A DNA stretch of 64,000 nucleotides from Natronospirillum sp965602035. Its GTDB lineage: Bacteria; Pseudomonadota; Gammaproteobacteria; Pseudomonadales; Natronospirillaceae. Positions 25,269 to 34,677 of this stretch are shown one piece after another. Where the stretch lies: contig OZ271919.1 of NCBI GenBank assembly GCA_965602035.1, positions 868,001 to 932,000 on the forward strand, given 5' to 3'. Position 1 is the stretch's first letter. Every line of letters begins with the position of its first letter. The notes under the pieces are model-generated. The model was not told where the DNA came from, searched no databases, and saw only the letters and a list, made by a program, of their open reading frames with translations. The position numbers and the translations under genes are program-made.

Positions 25269-25882
25269 AACCGGAACGTATCCGACGGTTCGGTGATCAG
25301 CGCGTTATCCACCGCCACCAGCTCTGCCTGGCGGTCGGCCAGTAGGCCACTTTCACCCCACTGGTCAGCAATACGTGTAGCCTGCCGCAGATAGATTTCG
25401 AAATGTCGGGCCTCGGAACGGAGCAACCCGAAATAGAAGCCTCGTAATGGCTCCTCCAGATGCGGGGCCAATGACGCGAACCGCTCACAGGACCGGGCCT
25501 CGATAATGGCACTGACAATCAGCCGGTCAATCTTTCGGCCCGGCTCACTGCGCCGTTCCGCGGCAATGAGCCGCCCGGCATAATCCGCCGCGCTCAGGGG
25601 CCGGTAGTCGACGCCCACGGTGTTCATCAGGCGAAGCACCTGTTCAAAATGAACCAGCTCTTCACGCGCCAGCTTACTGAGGCGAACGACAAATTCGGGC
25701 TCGTCAATATGCCGTTGCATCAGAGCCAGCGCGGTCGCCGCTGCCTTGCGCTCGCAATTGGCATGATCAACCAGTAATGTGGCCTGATTCCGCAGCGCCC
25801 ATCCGATCCACGACTCCGGCGTCGGCACGCCCAGAAACGCTCGACTCGGCGCCGCCCACTGAGCTGCATCGTCCTGTTCCAT
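25229..25882 (-). CDS. miaE: tRNA-(ms2io6A)37 hydroxylase MiaE-like diiron enzyme
   Basis: Ferritin-like diiron monooxygenase of the MiaE family, which hydroxylates the isopentenyl side chain of ms2i6A37 in tRNAs reading U-starting codons. Iron-ligand segments are HANCERKAA, REELVHFEQV, EARSCERF and SEARHFEIYL. From the ATG at 25882 it is 217 residues; an in-frame ATG at 25924 adds 14 residues and cannot be excluded. It converges on lpxH with a 40-base overlap. The MiaA and MiaB enzymes needed to make the substrate are not in this window. Confidence 0.87.
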   Translation of the reverse strand: MEQDDAAQWAAPSRAFLGVPTPESWIGWALRNQATLLVDHANCERKAAATALALMQRHIDEPEFVVRLSKLAREELVHFEQVLRLMNTVGVDYRPLSAADYAGRLIAAERRSEPGRKIDRLIVSAIIEARSCERFASLAPHLEEPLRGFYFGLLRSEARHFEIYLRQATRIADQWGESGLLADRQAELVAVDNALITEPSDTFRFHSGVPREAMSAA

Positions 25883-25939
25883 ACTCTCTGCCTGGCTGTC
25901 CGATCCGGCGCGGAAGCTTACCATGGGTCAGCCCCGATC

Positions 25940-25948
25940 TGGTATGAT
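25940..25948 (+). promoter_or_regulatory. Extended -10 of the antiporter promoter
   Basis: TGGTATGAT combines the extended TG-N element with a TATGAT hexamer, 29 bases before the antiporter ATG. The same nine bases occur ahead of gyrA and the MFS exporter gene. No good -35 is visible. Confidence 0.45.
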
Positions 25949-25977
25949 GACGCTACTGTTCCGACCCGTTGTTGCTC

Positions 25978-27687
25978 ATGGATTTCAGCAATCAGATCAT
26001 CCTTTTTATCGGCCTGCTGTTTGTGGTCAGCATTATCGCCAGCGTGGCATCGGCGCGCCTGGGCGCCCCGCTGCTGCTGGTATTTCTGGTCATCGGCATG
26101 GTGCTCGGGCAAGACGGCCTCGGTGTTGCTTTCGAAGACCTCCAGACGGCCCACCTGATCGGTTCGCTGGCGCTGGCGGTCATACTGTTTGATGGCGGGC
26201 TGCATACCGATCGGGTGAACTTTCGGGTCGGTCTGAAGCCCGCTCTGATTCTTGCCACGGTGGGCGTGGTTATAACGGCCGCGATCACAGGCACGATTGC
26301 CGCATGGGCGCTCGGCGTCACCCTGCTCACCGGCCTGCTGATCGGTGCTATCGTCGGCTCGACAGACGCGGCTGCGGTGTTCTCTCTGCTGCATACGGCG
26401 CGCCTCGAGCTGAAACAACGGGTCGCAGCGACACTGGAAATCGAGTCCGGCAGCAACGACCCGATGGCCATATTCCTGACCATCGCATTGCTTCAGATCA
26501 TTACCACACAGTACAACCCGGGGCTGACGGTGCTCGGCCAGTTTCTGCTGCAGATGGGTCTCGGCGGTGCGTTCGGACTGGCCGGCGGATGGCTCTCAGT
26601 GCGGCTCATAAACCGGCTGCCCCTGTCACCGGGGCTCTACCCGCTTCTGGCGCTCGCTCTGGGCCTGAGCATTTTCGGGTTAACCGCTGTCACCGGCGGT
26701 AGTGGTTTTCTCGCGGTGTATCTGGCCGGGCTGGTCATGGGTAATGCCAGAATGCAGTCCAGTCACAATATTCTGCGCTTCCATAACGGCATGGCCTGGA
26801 TGAGCCAGATCATCATGTTCCTCATGCTGGGCCTGTTGGTGACCCCGAATCAACTGTTACCGACAGCCCCACAGGCGTTGCTTATCGCTCTGGCCCTTAT
26901 TTTCCTCGCGCGTCCCATCGCTGTTGTCCTCTCTCTGGCGCCGTTCCGGTTTTCGTGGCGTGAGCAGGCCTTCATAAGCTGGGTCGGGCTGCGCGGCGCT
27001 GTACCGATCATATTGGCGATATTCCCTCTGCTGGCCGGCGTGGACGGCTCACCGATGATCTTCAACGTCGCTTTCTTCGTCGTCCTGGTATCCTTGATTC
27101 TTCAGGGCTGGACGCTCCCGTTCATGGCGCGCTCGCTGCAGGTCGATATCCCCCCTTCGGCCAATCAGGTACAGCGGCTGGAACTGGACCTGCCGGGTCA
27201 CCCCGACTACGAGCTGGTGGGCTATAAACTCACCGCTGAAAGCCCGGTAGCGGGTCGAACCTGGCAGACCATACGAATGCCGGACCAGGCGGTACCGGCC
27301 CTGTTGCTCCGTGATGAACAGTTGCACGCCATCGATCCTGTAGCGCCACTGGCACCGGGCGATACCGTCTACATTGCCTGCCCGCAGAAAGCCATAGACG
27401 TGCTCGACCGATTGTTTGTCGCCGTGCGCCAGACGGGCCGTCTGGCTGACCAGCGATTCTTTGGTGAGTTTGTGCTTAAAGGCGATACGCCGCTGGCTCT
27501 GCTGGGCTCGCTCTACGGGCTGGACATACCGGTTGACAGCAGTGAGGAGACCCTCGACGCCTTCATCCACCATAACTACCCTCGCCCCGTTGTTGGTGAC
27601 CGTGTGCGCATGGGGAGCGTTGAGCTGGTTGTCCGTGAGATGAGCGGTGATACCTGCCAACGGGTCGGCCTGAAGCTTACCCCATAG
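25978..27687 (+). CDS. nhaP2: K+/H+ antiporter, NhaP2/CvrA family
   Basis: CPA1-family cation/proton antiporter of 569 residues. About twelve transmembrane helices cover ~1-390, with the ion-binding GSTDAAAVFSLL and ESGSNDPMAIFL segments. The C-terminal cytosolic part has a TrkA-C/RCK-C regulatory domain (~400-475) and a CorC-HlyC transporter-associated domain (~490-565), the layout of NhaP2/CvrA, which handles K+/H+ and volume regulation. The ATG at 25978 is preferred over two adjacent upstream TTG codons. It overlaps the convergent rhodanese gene by 11 bases. Confidence 0.93.
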   Translation: MDFSNQIILFIGLLFVVSIIASVASARLGAPLLLVFLVIGMVLGQDGLGVAFEDLQTAHLIGSLALAVILFDGGLHTDRVNFRVGLKPALILATVGVVITAAITGTIAAWALGVTLLTGLLIGAIVGSTDAAAVFSLLHTARLELKQRVAATLEIESGSNDPMAIFLTIALLQIITTQYNPGLTVLGQFLLQMGLGGAFGLAGGWLSVRLINRLPLSPGLYPLLALALGLSIFGLTAVTGGSGFLAVYLAGLVMGNARMQSSHNILRFHNGMAWMSQIIMFLMLGLLVTPNQLLPTAPQALLIALALIFLARPIAVVLSLAPFRFSWREQAFISWVGLRGAVPIILAIFPLLAGVDGSPMIFNVAFFVVLVSLILQGWTLPFMARSLQVDIPPSANQVQRLELDLPGHPDYELVGYKLTAESPVAGRTWQTIRMPDQAVPALLLRDEQLHAIDPVAPLAPGDTVYIACPQKAIDVLDRLFVAVRQTGRLADQRFFGEFVLKGDTPLALLGSLYGLDIPVDSSEETLDAFIHHNYPRPVVGDRVRMGSVELVVREMSGDTCQRVGLKLTP

Positions 27688-28153
27688 GCCGGAGCTGCCG
27701 ACTTTCTTCACAGGCCTGCTGAATCGCGAGTTGCTGCTCGTCCGGCTCGGCACCCTGTGGCCGGTTCAGGGGCCTCCCGGTCGATGCCTGAGCGTCGTCC
27801 AGCCCCCCAAGATTGCGTACGCGGTAATAGTCCATGTTGCGCAGGCTCACGATGGCCCTTTCCGCCCGTTCACCCGTCTGCGAGTAAAGCGCCAGTGGCT
27901 GGTCGGTATCCACATCCAGGGCCTGCAGGCCGATCACGATGCAGTCCCAGGGAATCTGTCTGGACCCGGCTATATGCTGCACCCGCCATTCCCGCCAGGT
28001 TCGCACATCGATCAGCATGGCCTCCTCAACGCCGAAATCAGTATCCGGCGGTTCACTGCATGCCGTCATCGCAGCGGCGAACAGTGCCGCACTGAGTGTC
28101 CGGATTACCGCCTTCCGCAGACGCCGGGGATTTGCCAATTTCACGACTCCCAT
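27677..28153 (-). CDS. Rhodanese-fold lipoprotein lacking the catalytic cysteine
   Basis: A 158-residue exported lipoprotein: Arg/Lys-rich n-region, hydrophobic core (TLSAALFAAAM) and lipobox ending MTAC, with mature Cys near residue 32. The rest is one rhodanese domain (MLIDVRTWREWRVQHIAGSRQIPW to NLGG). The active-site loop reads YSQTGER where PspE-like rhodaneses have C-x-x-G-x-R, so the sulfur-carrying Cys is Ser. Sulfurtransfer is therefore unlikely and a binding role is more plausible. Start uncertain: ATG at 28168 is an alternative. It is convergent with the antiporter and divergent from the TraB-family gene. Confidence 0.82.
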   Translation of the reverse strand: MGVVKLANPRRLRKAVIRTLSAALFAAAMTACSEPPDTDFGVEEAMLIDVRTWREWRVQHIAGSRQIPWDCIVIGLQALDVDTDQPLALYSQTGERAERAIVSLRNMDYYRVRNLGGLDDAQASTGRPLNRPQGAEPDEQQLAIQQACEESRQLRPMG

Positions 28154-28204
28154 GCCCTGGTAACTCATGTACAATGCACCGGATTCTGGCGGAATGACAG
28201 CAAT

Positions 28205-29443
28205 ATGACCACCTCAGATGGCATTGTACAGACCGGCTCCGACACCGATACCGGGCGCGGACCAACTAGAACGCTCCGCGTGGGCACAACCGACGTCACG
28301 TTACTGGGTACCGCTCACGTATCCGCCGAGAGCGCACGTGACGTAAAATCCATGATCGAGTCCGGTGAATTCGATGCCGTAGCCATTGAACTGTGCCCGA
28401 GCCGGTACCAGAGCATGACCCGGCCCGATGACCTGGAGCAGTTGAACCTGTTTCAGGTCCTGCGACAGGGAAAAGGCGGGCTTGTGGCGGCAAATCTGGC
28501 GCTCGGTGCTTTCCAGCAGCGCGTTGCCGAGGAGGCCGGTATTGAACCGGGTGCCGAGATGCGGGCCGCAATCGACAGTGCCAGCGCTGGCCGTAAGCCG
28601 CTCTGGTTGCTCGACCGTGATGTCGGAACCACACTGAAAAGGGTTTACCGGAATGTGCCCTGGTGGCAACGTTCCTCGTTGGTCATGGGTCTGTTCGGCA
28701 GTCTCATTTCCCGGGAAAAGGTGTCGCCGGAAGACATCGAACGTCTGAAGGAAGGCGATGTACTCAGCGCCACCTTTGAGAGTTTTGCCGCTGATTCGGC
28801 GGCCGTCTATGAACCTCTGATCCGTGAACGCGACGAGTTCATGGCGTTGCGACTGCGCGAAGAGATCGACCGCAACAACCCGGCCAACGTGTTGGTGGTG
28901 GTCGGTGCCGGGCACCTCGCCGGGCTCGCTGATCATCTGAGCGGGACAACCGTCGACGACACCCAGTCGCGACTGCGGTCACTGAACACTATGCCGCCGC
29001 CGGCGCGTTGGCCCAGGGCCATTCCCTGGCTGATCGCGGCCATTATTCTCGGCGGCTTTGTGATCGGTTTTTCCCGCAGCACTGCTCTGGGCTGGGAACT
29101 GATCGCCAACTGGTTTCTCATCAACGGTGTACTCACGGCCATCGGCTCGGCAGTGGCCCGCGGTCACCCCGGCACCATAGCCGCCAGCTTTGTGGCTGCA
29201 CCGTTTACATCGCTGAACCCGACGATCGGTGCGGGCTTCGTGGCCGCTGCCGTGGAAATCTGGCTGCGCAAACCACGCGTCAGTGACTTTTCCCACCTGC
29301 GACAGGATGTCGCCAGGGTCACCGGCTGGTGGCGTAATCGGGTGTCACGCACATTGCTGGTGTTCATATTCGCATCGCTCGGATCAATGGCAGGCACCTA
29401 TGTCGGCGGGTTCCGCGTATTCGGTCTGTTGTCCGGGGGGTAA
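28205..29443 (+). CDS. TraB/PrgY-family membrane protein
   Basis: A 412-residue protein. The N-terminal ~240 residues are a TraB/PrgY domain with the GTAHVS motif (~35-40), the VAIELCPSRY segment and GAGHLAGL (~238), which resemble metalloprotease-type motifs of the superfamily. Three or four C-terminal helices (~265-310, ~335, ~395) anchor it in the membrane. Enterococcal homologues lower the effect of peptide pheromones; the function in Gram-negatives is unknown. The start ATG at 28205 lies just past the divergent lipoprotein gene, and longer in-frame readings run antisense through that gene. The DMT transporter gene follows after three bases. Confidence 0.85.
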   Translation: MTTSDGIVQTGSDTDTGRGPTRTLRVGTTDVTLLGTAHVSAESARDVKSMIESGEFDAVAIELCPSRYQSMTRPDDLEQLNLFQVLRQGKGGLVAANLALGAFQQRVAEEAGIEPGAEMRAAIDSASAGRKPLWLLDRDVGTTLKRVYRNVPWWQRSSLVMGLFGSLISREKVSPEDIERLKEGDVLSATFESFAADSAAVYEPLIRERDEFMALRLREEIDRNNPANVLVVVGAGHLAGLADHLSGTTVDDTQSRLRSLNTMPPPARWPRAIPWLIAAIILGGFVIGFSRSTALGWELIANWFLINGVLTAIGSAVARGHPGTIAASFVAAPFTSLNPTIGAGFVAAAVEIWLRKPRVSDFSHLRQDVARVTGWWRNRVSRTLLVFIFASLGSMAGTYVGGFRVFGLLSGG

Positions 29444-29446
29444 TCG

Positions 29447-30331
29447 ATGAGCGGCAAGGACGCTGTCAGGCTGGCTCTGCTGTCGTCTCTCTGGGGCATG
29501 AGCTTTATCTTCATGCGCGTGGCCGTTCCGGAGTTCGGGCCGGTGTCGCTGATCCTTGTGCGCATGGGGCTGGGAGCACTTCTGTTGCTGCCGTTTCTCA
29601 TGAACTGGCGCTACCTGCGCATGGTCTGGGTTCACAAGGGCAGTCTCGCCGTACTCGGACTGGCAAACCATGTGATTCCGTTCACACTGCTCGCGTTGGC
29701 GACCACCCGACTGGAAGCGGGATTTGCCTCCCTGATCAACGCCACTACCCCGATCTTCACGGCGTTGCTGGGCGCGCTGATTTTCGCGACGCCGGTCACC
29801 CGACAACAATACGCGGGTCTGGCGCTGGCGTTCTTTGGTGTCTATGTGCTGTCCGCAAACCGGCTCGACTTCAGTATCGGTGGGGATGGCTGGTTTATTC
29901 TGGCCGCGCTCGGCGCCACCTTCAGCTATGGCATCGCGTCCAATTTTTCCAAAACCCGTCTTCCTCACTTGCCCGCCCGCGTTCTGGCAGCGGGCAGCAC
30001 CATTTTCTCCTGCCTGATTCTGTTGGTGCCGGGGGTGCTGCTCTGGCCCGCCGAGCCGGTCAGCGCACTCGCCTGGGCCAATGGACTGGCGCTGGCCGTG
30101 TTCAGTACAGCACTGGCCTTCGGCCTCTATTTCGGGCTGATCGCCTCTGCCGGTGCTACGGCGACATCCACAGTTACCTTTCTGGTGCCGGTCTCCACGC
30201 TGCTATGGGCGTACCTGCTGCTCAATGAGAGCCTGACGTTGCAGATGGTTCTCGGAATGATCATTACGCTGCTGGGTACCGCACTCACTACCCGGTTGAT
30301 TCGCTGGCCAGCCCGGGCAGGCGACGGATGA
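29447..30331 (+). CDS. EamA-family (DMT) transporter
   Basis: A 294-residue inner-membrane protein with ten predicted helices arranged as two EamA repeats (~6-138 and ~150-288). Features include LWGMSFIFMRVAVPEFGP at the start and FLVPVSTLLWAYLLLNE in the second repeat. The drug/metabolite transporter superfamily exports amino acids, metabolites or drugs; substrate cannot be read from sequence. It starts three bases after the TraB-family stop, so the two are probably co-transcribed. Confidence 0.88.
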   Translation: MSGKDAVRLALLSSLWGMSFIFMRVAVPEFGPVSLILVRMGLGALLLLPFLMNWRYLRMVWVHKGSLAVLGLANHVIPFTLLALATTRLEAGFASLINATTPIFTALLGALIFATPVTRQQYAGLALAFFGVYVLSANRLDFSIGGDGWFILAALGATFSYGIASNFSKTRLPHLPARVLAAGSTIFSCLILLVPGVLLWPAEPVSALAWANGLALAVFSTALAFGLYFGLIASAGATATSTVTFLVPVSTLLWAYLLLNESLTLQMVLGMIITLLGTALTTRLIRWPARAGDG

Positions 30332-30349
30332 TGCAGCGGCCTTCCGAGC

Positions 30350-31687
30350 CTACCCGGCCCGCTCAGCGACAGCCTGGGCCTGATCCAGCCCCCGACGGTA
30401 CAACTGCCAGGCCGTCAACCCGGCGGCCAGATTTCCCAGCATCGCCCCGGTCAGCAGGCCGGTAAACCCGCCCAGCGCGGAACCGAGCCAGAGACACGGC
30501 AGATAGCACAGGAATAACCGCGCCAGCGAGATAATGAGCGCGCGCACCGGCAGGCCCAGCGCATTGCTTACCGAGACCATGATCATACAGACACCGAGTG
30601 CCGGATAACTGAGCGGAACCCGGTAGAGATAACTCGTCAGGACGGTAGCCACGTCGTCACTCTGTGCGACCAGCGGTACCAGCCACCCGGAAAGCGCCAC
30701 CCAGAGCAAAGCCACACCCGCCTGCCAGATCAGCACAAACCGTACCGCCAGATTTACCAGACGGCGCACGGTAGCCAGATCTCCGGCGCCACAGAGTCTG
30801 CCCACTAACGGCGGCATGGACATGGTCAGCGCCAGCACCACAACCAGTGAGAAAAACTCGAGTCGCGTTCCCAATCCCCATCCGGCCACAGCCGCGGAGC
30901 CAAAACCGGCAACCAGACTCGTTGCAATCGACGCGGAGAGCGGTGGCATCAACTGGCTTACCATGGCCGGCCCGGCGGTTTGACTGATGCGCCGGAAATC
31001 GGCGAAACGCTGTGCCCACTGGCTCCGCCAGTGGAGCCATTGCTGCCGGAGCAGCCGCGGGTACGTCAGGGCAATCGCCACACTGAAACTCACCAGGGTC
31101 GCCATGGCCGCGCCGCGCAGCCCGAAATCGAGGACAAAAATGAATACCGGGTCAAGCACCAGGTTCAACAGGCTGGCGGCCAGCATCATCAGACCGGGGA
31201 ACCTGGTATCGCCATGGGCCCGGTGGATGCTGTAGCCGAAATAGGCCATCGCCCCGGCCCAGGCGGCCAGCAGCCAGACGGACCAGAAGTCACTGAGCAG
31301 CCGGAACAGGTCGGATTCCGCCCCCAACAGGGAGAACACCCCGGTACGGCTGAACCAGAGGGTCGCCGCCAGTAAACTCACCAGAACCATTCCACAGAGC
31401 ACAACCACGCCGGCCTGCTGCCGGGCGCGCTCGGCATCGCCGCTGCCGAGGGTCCGTGATAAGACCGCCGTTGTGGCAATGCCGATACCGACCTGGAAAC
31501 CGATAAAGAACTGCTGGATTGGTACCGTGAACCCAAGCGCCGCCAGAGGTTCCACACCAAGCAGCGAAATCCAGGCTGCATCCACGAGCTGATAGCTCAT
31601 GAGCGCGAGCGTGCCGAACAGCATCGGCCAGGTCATCTCGAATAACGTGCGACCCAGGCGGTCGTGCGCGATGCGGTCAGCGGTCAC
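30350..31687 (-). CDS. MATE-family multidrug/Na+ efflux protein
   Basis: A 445-residue membrane protein with twelve predicted helices in two MATE halves. Family landmarks are FEMTWPMLFGTLALMSYQLVD near the start, PIQQFFIGFQVGIGIATTAVLSRTLG, and the equivalent segment in the second half (MVSQLMPPLSASIATSLVAGFG). It exports cationic drugs or metabolites with Na+ or H+. The GTG at 31687 with AGGA upstream is the preferred start; an in-frame codon 13 residues upstream is possible. It converges with the EamA gene and follows the EAL-protein gene on the same strand. Confidence 0.9.
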   Translation of the reverse strand: MTADRIAHDRLGRTLFEMTWPMLFGTLALMSYQLVDAAWISLLGVEPLAALGFTVPIQQFFIGFQVGIGIATTAVLSRTLGSGDAERARQQAGVVVLCGMVLVSLLAATLWFSRTGVFSLLGAESDLFRLLSDFWSVWLLAAWAGAMAYFGYSIHRAHGDTRFPGLMMLAASLLNLVLDPVFIFVLDFGLRGAAMATLVSFSVAIALTYPRLLRQQWLHWRSQWAQRFADFRRISQTAGPAMVSQLMPPLSASIATSLVAGFGSAAVAGWGLGTRLEFFSLVVVLALTMSMPPLVGRLCGAGDLATVRRLVNLAVRFVLIWQAGVALLWVALSGWLVPLVAQSDDVATVLTSYLYRVPLSYPALGVCMIMVSVSNALGLPVRALIISLARLFLCYLPCLWLGSALGGFTGLLTGAMLGNLAAGLTAWQLYRRGLDQAQAVAERAG

Positions 31688-31770
31688 AATAATCCTGCGC
31701 TTGAACGGGAGGCGCGAGCATAGCACGACACGACACGGTCAACGAGAGCGGGAAACGCAAACCACTGTGA

Positions 31771-34392
31771 TCAGGATATGTGTTCCGATGCCGTCCATCG
31801 GACGTAAAACGCGGCCGGCGTCACAGGTCGGCTCAGCAGATAACCCTGACCGAACAGACATCCGGCTTCGCGCAACCAGTTCCGCTGCTGCTCCTCCTCG
31901 ATACCCTCGGCCAGAAGCCCCAGCCCATGCGCTTCCGCAAGTGAAACGACGGCTCTCACGATAGACCGGTTCATGGACGACCGGTCAAGATCGCGCACAA
32001 AGGATTGATCGACCTTGATCCAGTCGAGAGGCAGCGACCGAAGCTGCACCAGGTTGGAATAGCCAGTGCCGAAGTCATCCATGGCAATACTGATCCCCGC
32101 ACTCCGCAGCGAACTGAGAGTGGACATAGCCCGGCCGGGTGCACGCATGAGTGCCGACTCGGTGACTTCCAGCTGAATGCGGCTGGGTGACAGCTCCCAA
32201 TGGCGCAGGATTACGAGAATACGATCAGCCAGCGTGGGGCCATCCAGACTCAGTGCAGACAGATTGACCGCAACCCTTGGCAGGCTGAAGCCCTGCCGGT
32301 CCCAATCAGAGAGCTGCCCGCAGACCGACTCCAGTACCCACAGATCGATTTCCTGCACAATACCGAGAGATTCTGCCAACGGTATAAAGTGGTCCGGTGT
32401 CAGCAGACCCTCGTCAGGATGTTGCCAGCGCACCAGCGCCTCAGCACCCGACAGCATTCCCGTTACCAGGTTGACCTGGGGCTGTAGCAGTACACGCATC
32501 TCCTCCCGGGAGACGGCCAGACGAAGCGCTCGCTCAAGCTCGAAGGCACGACTCACCTGCTCACTCAGCTCAGGCTCAAATGCATACCAGCGATCACCAC
32601 CTCGCCGTTTCGCTTCCATCATGGCCAGTTCGGAATAACTGACCAGCTTTTCGGGCTCCGCAGCATCGCGGGGGTAGACTGCCACACCAAGGCTTGCCGT
32701 CAAACGCACCGGCGCGCCAGCCACATCGAGTGGTTCCCTCAGGTCGGCCAGCACTCGGCGGCAATAGACCGCGGCATCGGTTGACGCCGCTTCACTGAAC
32801 CGGAAAAAGGCAAAATCGTCAGACCCCAGTCGAGCGGTTGTGTCCGTCGCTTCCTGCCCGGACAGTCTCGAGGCAAGTGCGACCAGCGATTGGTCGCCCA
32901 CCGCCGACCCCTGACTCTCGTTGAGATAGCGGAACCGGTCGACATCAGCGAACACAACGATCAGCGACATGCCCCGCCGCCGGGCTACGCCAATGGCGTG
33001 CTCGAGCCGACGGTAGAACTGCTCCCGATTGGCCAGGCCCGTCAGGGGATCAAATTCGGTCAGGTAGCGAACCCGCTCGGCCTGTTCCTGCTGCTCGGTA
33101 ATATCGGTCCAGCTGCCCACTACTTCGCCGGTGGCCGATCCGTCGCCCCAGACCTGCTGCTCCTCACGAATGCTGCGCTGCCGTCCATTGCGATCATAGA
33201 TCCGGTACTCGGCGGTTGAGTGGCCACGTTGTCTGACCGTATGCAGGGCCTCTGCCACTATATTGCGGTCTTCCAGGGCCAGTAGTGAATCCCGGCCATG
33301 AGGTTCCATCAGTGCTTCCCGGGACACCCCGAGAATATTCTGGGCGTTGGGGCTCACCCAGGTCAGCTCGCAGTCAGGGAGGCTGCGGGTAAACAGCACT
33401 ACCGGGCTACCCGTCAGGACATGGTCCAGCCGGGCATGAGCGGCGCTGAGCTGGCGTGTACGCTGGCGGATACCCCAACGAAGACTCAGCACGGCCAGCA
33501 ACAGCACGGCGACCAGAGTGACTGTCGCGACCAGCAACGGTAGCAGCCAATCCGGCAGGCGTGCACGCTCAGGCGGCGCCAGCGCCGCATTCAGTGCCGC
33601 GTAATAAACGGAACCCGGGTCATCAGCCCACGCCAGCAGATGGCGGTCAATGGCGTCCAGGACGGCCATCGGGGTCGTCTGCCCCAGCGCAAAATAAAGG
33701 CCGACAAATTCGAACGTCACAGGGGTATTCACCAGCCCGTAGTCACCCCGGTGCCGGCTGCCATAAAAATTATTCGCAACCACGGCATCGGCCGCACCGC
33801 TTTCCACCGCGCGAAACCCGGATGCGAAATCGCTCTGTTCCAGCAGAACCGGGCGGTCATTCCGACCGGCGAAATGGTGTTCAAGGTACGCCGCCTGCGA
33901 TGATCCGGATAACACCGCAACCGTCTGCCCTGCCAGATCGTCAATAGAAACGAAGGAATTTCCGCTTCGGGTATAAACCTGACTCCAGGCTTCCACCACC
34001 CGTTGCTCATGGAACCGGAATCGATTCGCCCTGTCAGTTGTCAGGGCGACATCCGGCATAAGATCGAGGGCGCCCGACTCGAGGGCACCGAGACACGCTT
34101 CCCAGACGCAGGGCTGCCAGTCCAGAACCCAGTTCTCGCGTGCGGCCATCTGTTCGAGCAATGTCGCAAACAGACCGGCTGGTTGTCCCTGGTCGTCGGT
34201 ATAGATCTTCGGCTCGTTGTTGTACCAGCCAACCCGTAAAGTCTGTGCGCCCGCCTGAGCCGGCCCTGCTCGTTGCCCCGCCCAGAAGTAGACGGCCACA
34301 GAAATACCCAGCAGCAGGACCACCAATATCACAGGAAAGCCGGCCCGCCACCGGTTAACCGGAGCTGACCGAATCAGTTCGACGAGTCTCAT
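31771..34392 (-). CDS. Periplasmic-sensor c-di-GMP phosphodiesterase (SBP-PAS-GGDEF-EAL)
   Basis: An 873-residue protein with an N-terminal membrane helix (~20-40), a periplasmic SBP_bac_3 solute-binding domain (~50-270), a second helix (~285-310), a PAS domain (~320-440), GGDEF (~445-610) and EAL (~620-865). The GGDEF signature reads GSDDF, so cyclase activity is unlikely. The EAL domain keeps EALVRW, the DDFGTGYS loop and the final Glu (LLAEGIE), so it should hydrolyse c-di-GMP. The amino-acid-binding-like periplasmic domain suggests nutrient sensing. The ATG at 34392 is chosen over one 23 residues upstream because it directly precedes the membrane helix. Confidence 0.9.
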   Translation of the reverse strand: MRLVELIRSAPVNRWRAGFPVILVVLLLGISVAVYFWAGQRAGPAQAGAQTLRVGWYNNEPKIYTDDQGQPAGLFATLLEQMAARENWVLDWQPCVWEACLGALESGALDLMPDVALTTDRANRFRFHEQRVVEAWSQVYTRSGNSFVSIDDLAGQTVAVLSGSSQAAYLEHHFAGRNDRPVLLEQSDFASGFRAVESGAADAVVANNFYGSRHRGDYGLVNTPVTFEFVGLYFALGQTTPMAVLDAIDRHLLAWADDPGSVYYAALNAALAPPERARLPDWLLPLLVATVTLVAVLLLAVLSLRWGIRQRTRQLSAAHARLDHVLTGSPVVLFTRSLPDCELTWVSPNAQNILGVSREALMEPHGRDSLLALEDRNIVAEALHTVRQRGHSTAEYRIYDRNGRQRSIREEQQVWGDGSATGEVVGSWTDITEQQEQAERVRYLTEFDPLTGLANREQFYRRLEHAIGVARRRGMSLIVVFADVDRFRYLNESQGSAVGDQSLVALASRLSGQEATDTTARLGSDDFAFFRFSEAASTDAAVYCRRVLADLREPLDVAGAPVRLTASLGVAVYPRDAAEPEKLVSYSELAMMEAKRRGGDRWYAFEPELSEQVSRAFELERALRLAVSREEMRVLLQPQVNLVTGMLSGAEALVRWQHPDEGLLTPDHFIPLAESLGIVQEIDLWVLESVCGQLSDWDRQGFSLPRVAVNLSALSLDGPTLADRILVILRHWELSPSRIQLEVTESALMRAPGRAMSTLSSLRSAGISIAMDDFGTGYSNLVQLRSLPLDWIKVDQSFVRDLDRSSMNRSIVRAVVSLAEAHGLGLLAEGIEEEQQRNWLREAGCLFGQGYLLSRPVTPAAFYVRWTASEHIS

Positions 34393-34613
34393 CAGAACCC
34401 GATACTCCCTTCTGGGTTCGATAGGCACGGGAAGGCGGGAGGCGCCTACAATGCGTATCAAGGATCAGAAGATAGCACTCCGCAGGACGAACTGCCAAAT
34501 CGGCCCGACACTCTGTACTGCTCCCTTTGTGCGTTGTCCCGGTATTTTTCAAGACGGGGCGCTCCCAGTGCGGTATTCTCTGGGCAAACTGTATGTCGGT
34601 TACCGACCACCGT

Positions 34614-34619
34614 TATAAT
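34614..34619 (+). promoter_or_regulatory. Perfect -10 hexamer ahead of the DISM-GGDEF gene
   Basis: TATAAT occurs 59 bases before the chosen ATG in the 285-base intergenic region between two divergent c-di-GMP genes. No consensus -35 is seen at 16-18 bp, so activation by a regulator is possible. Nothing else recognisable is in this intergenic region. Confidence 0.4.
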
Positions 34620-34677
34620 CCCTGAAGGCGAGAATTGTCGCACAATGAGATGGCCTGTTCGTCAGATCCGGAATGCC

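Noticed and set aside
27731..28204. In-frame N-terminal extension of the TraB-family protein
   Set aside because: It runs antisense through the rhodanese lipoprotein gene, shows no domain, and the TraB similarity starts after the ATG at 28205.
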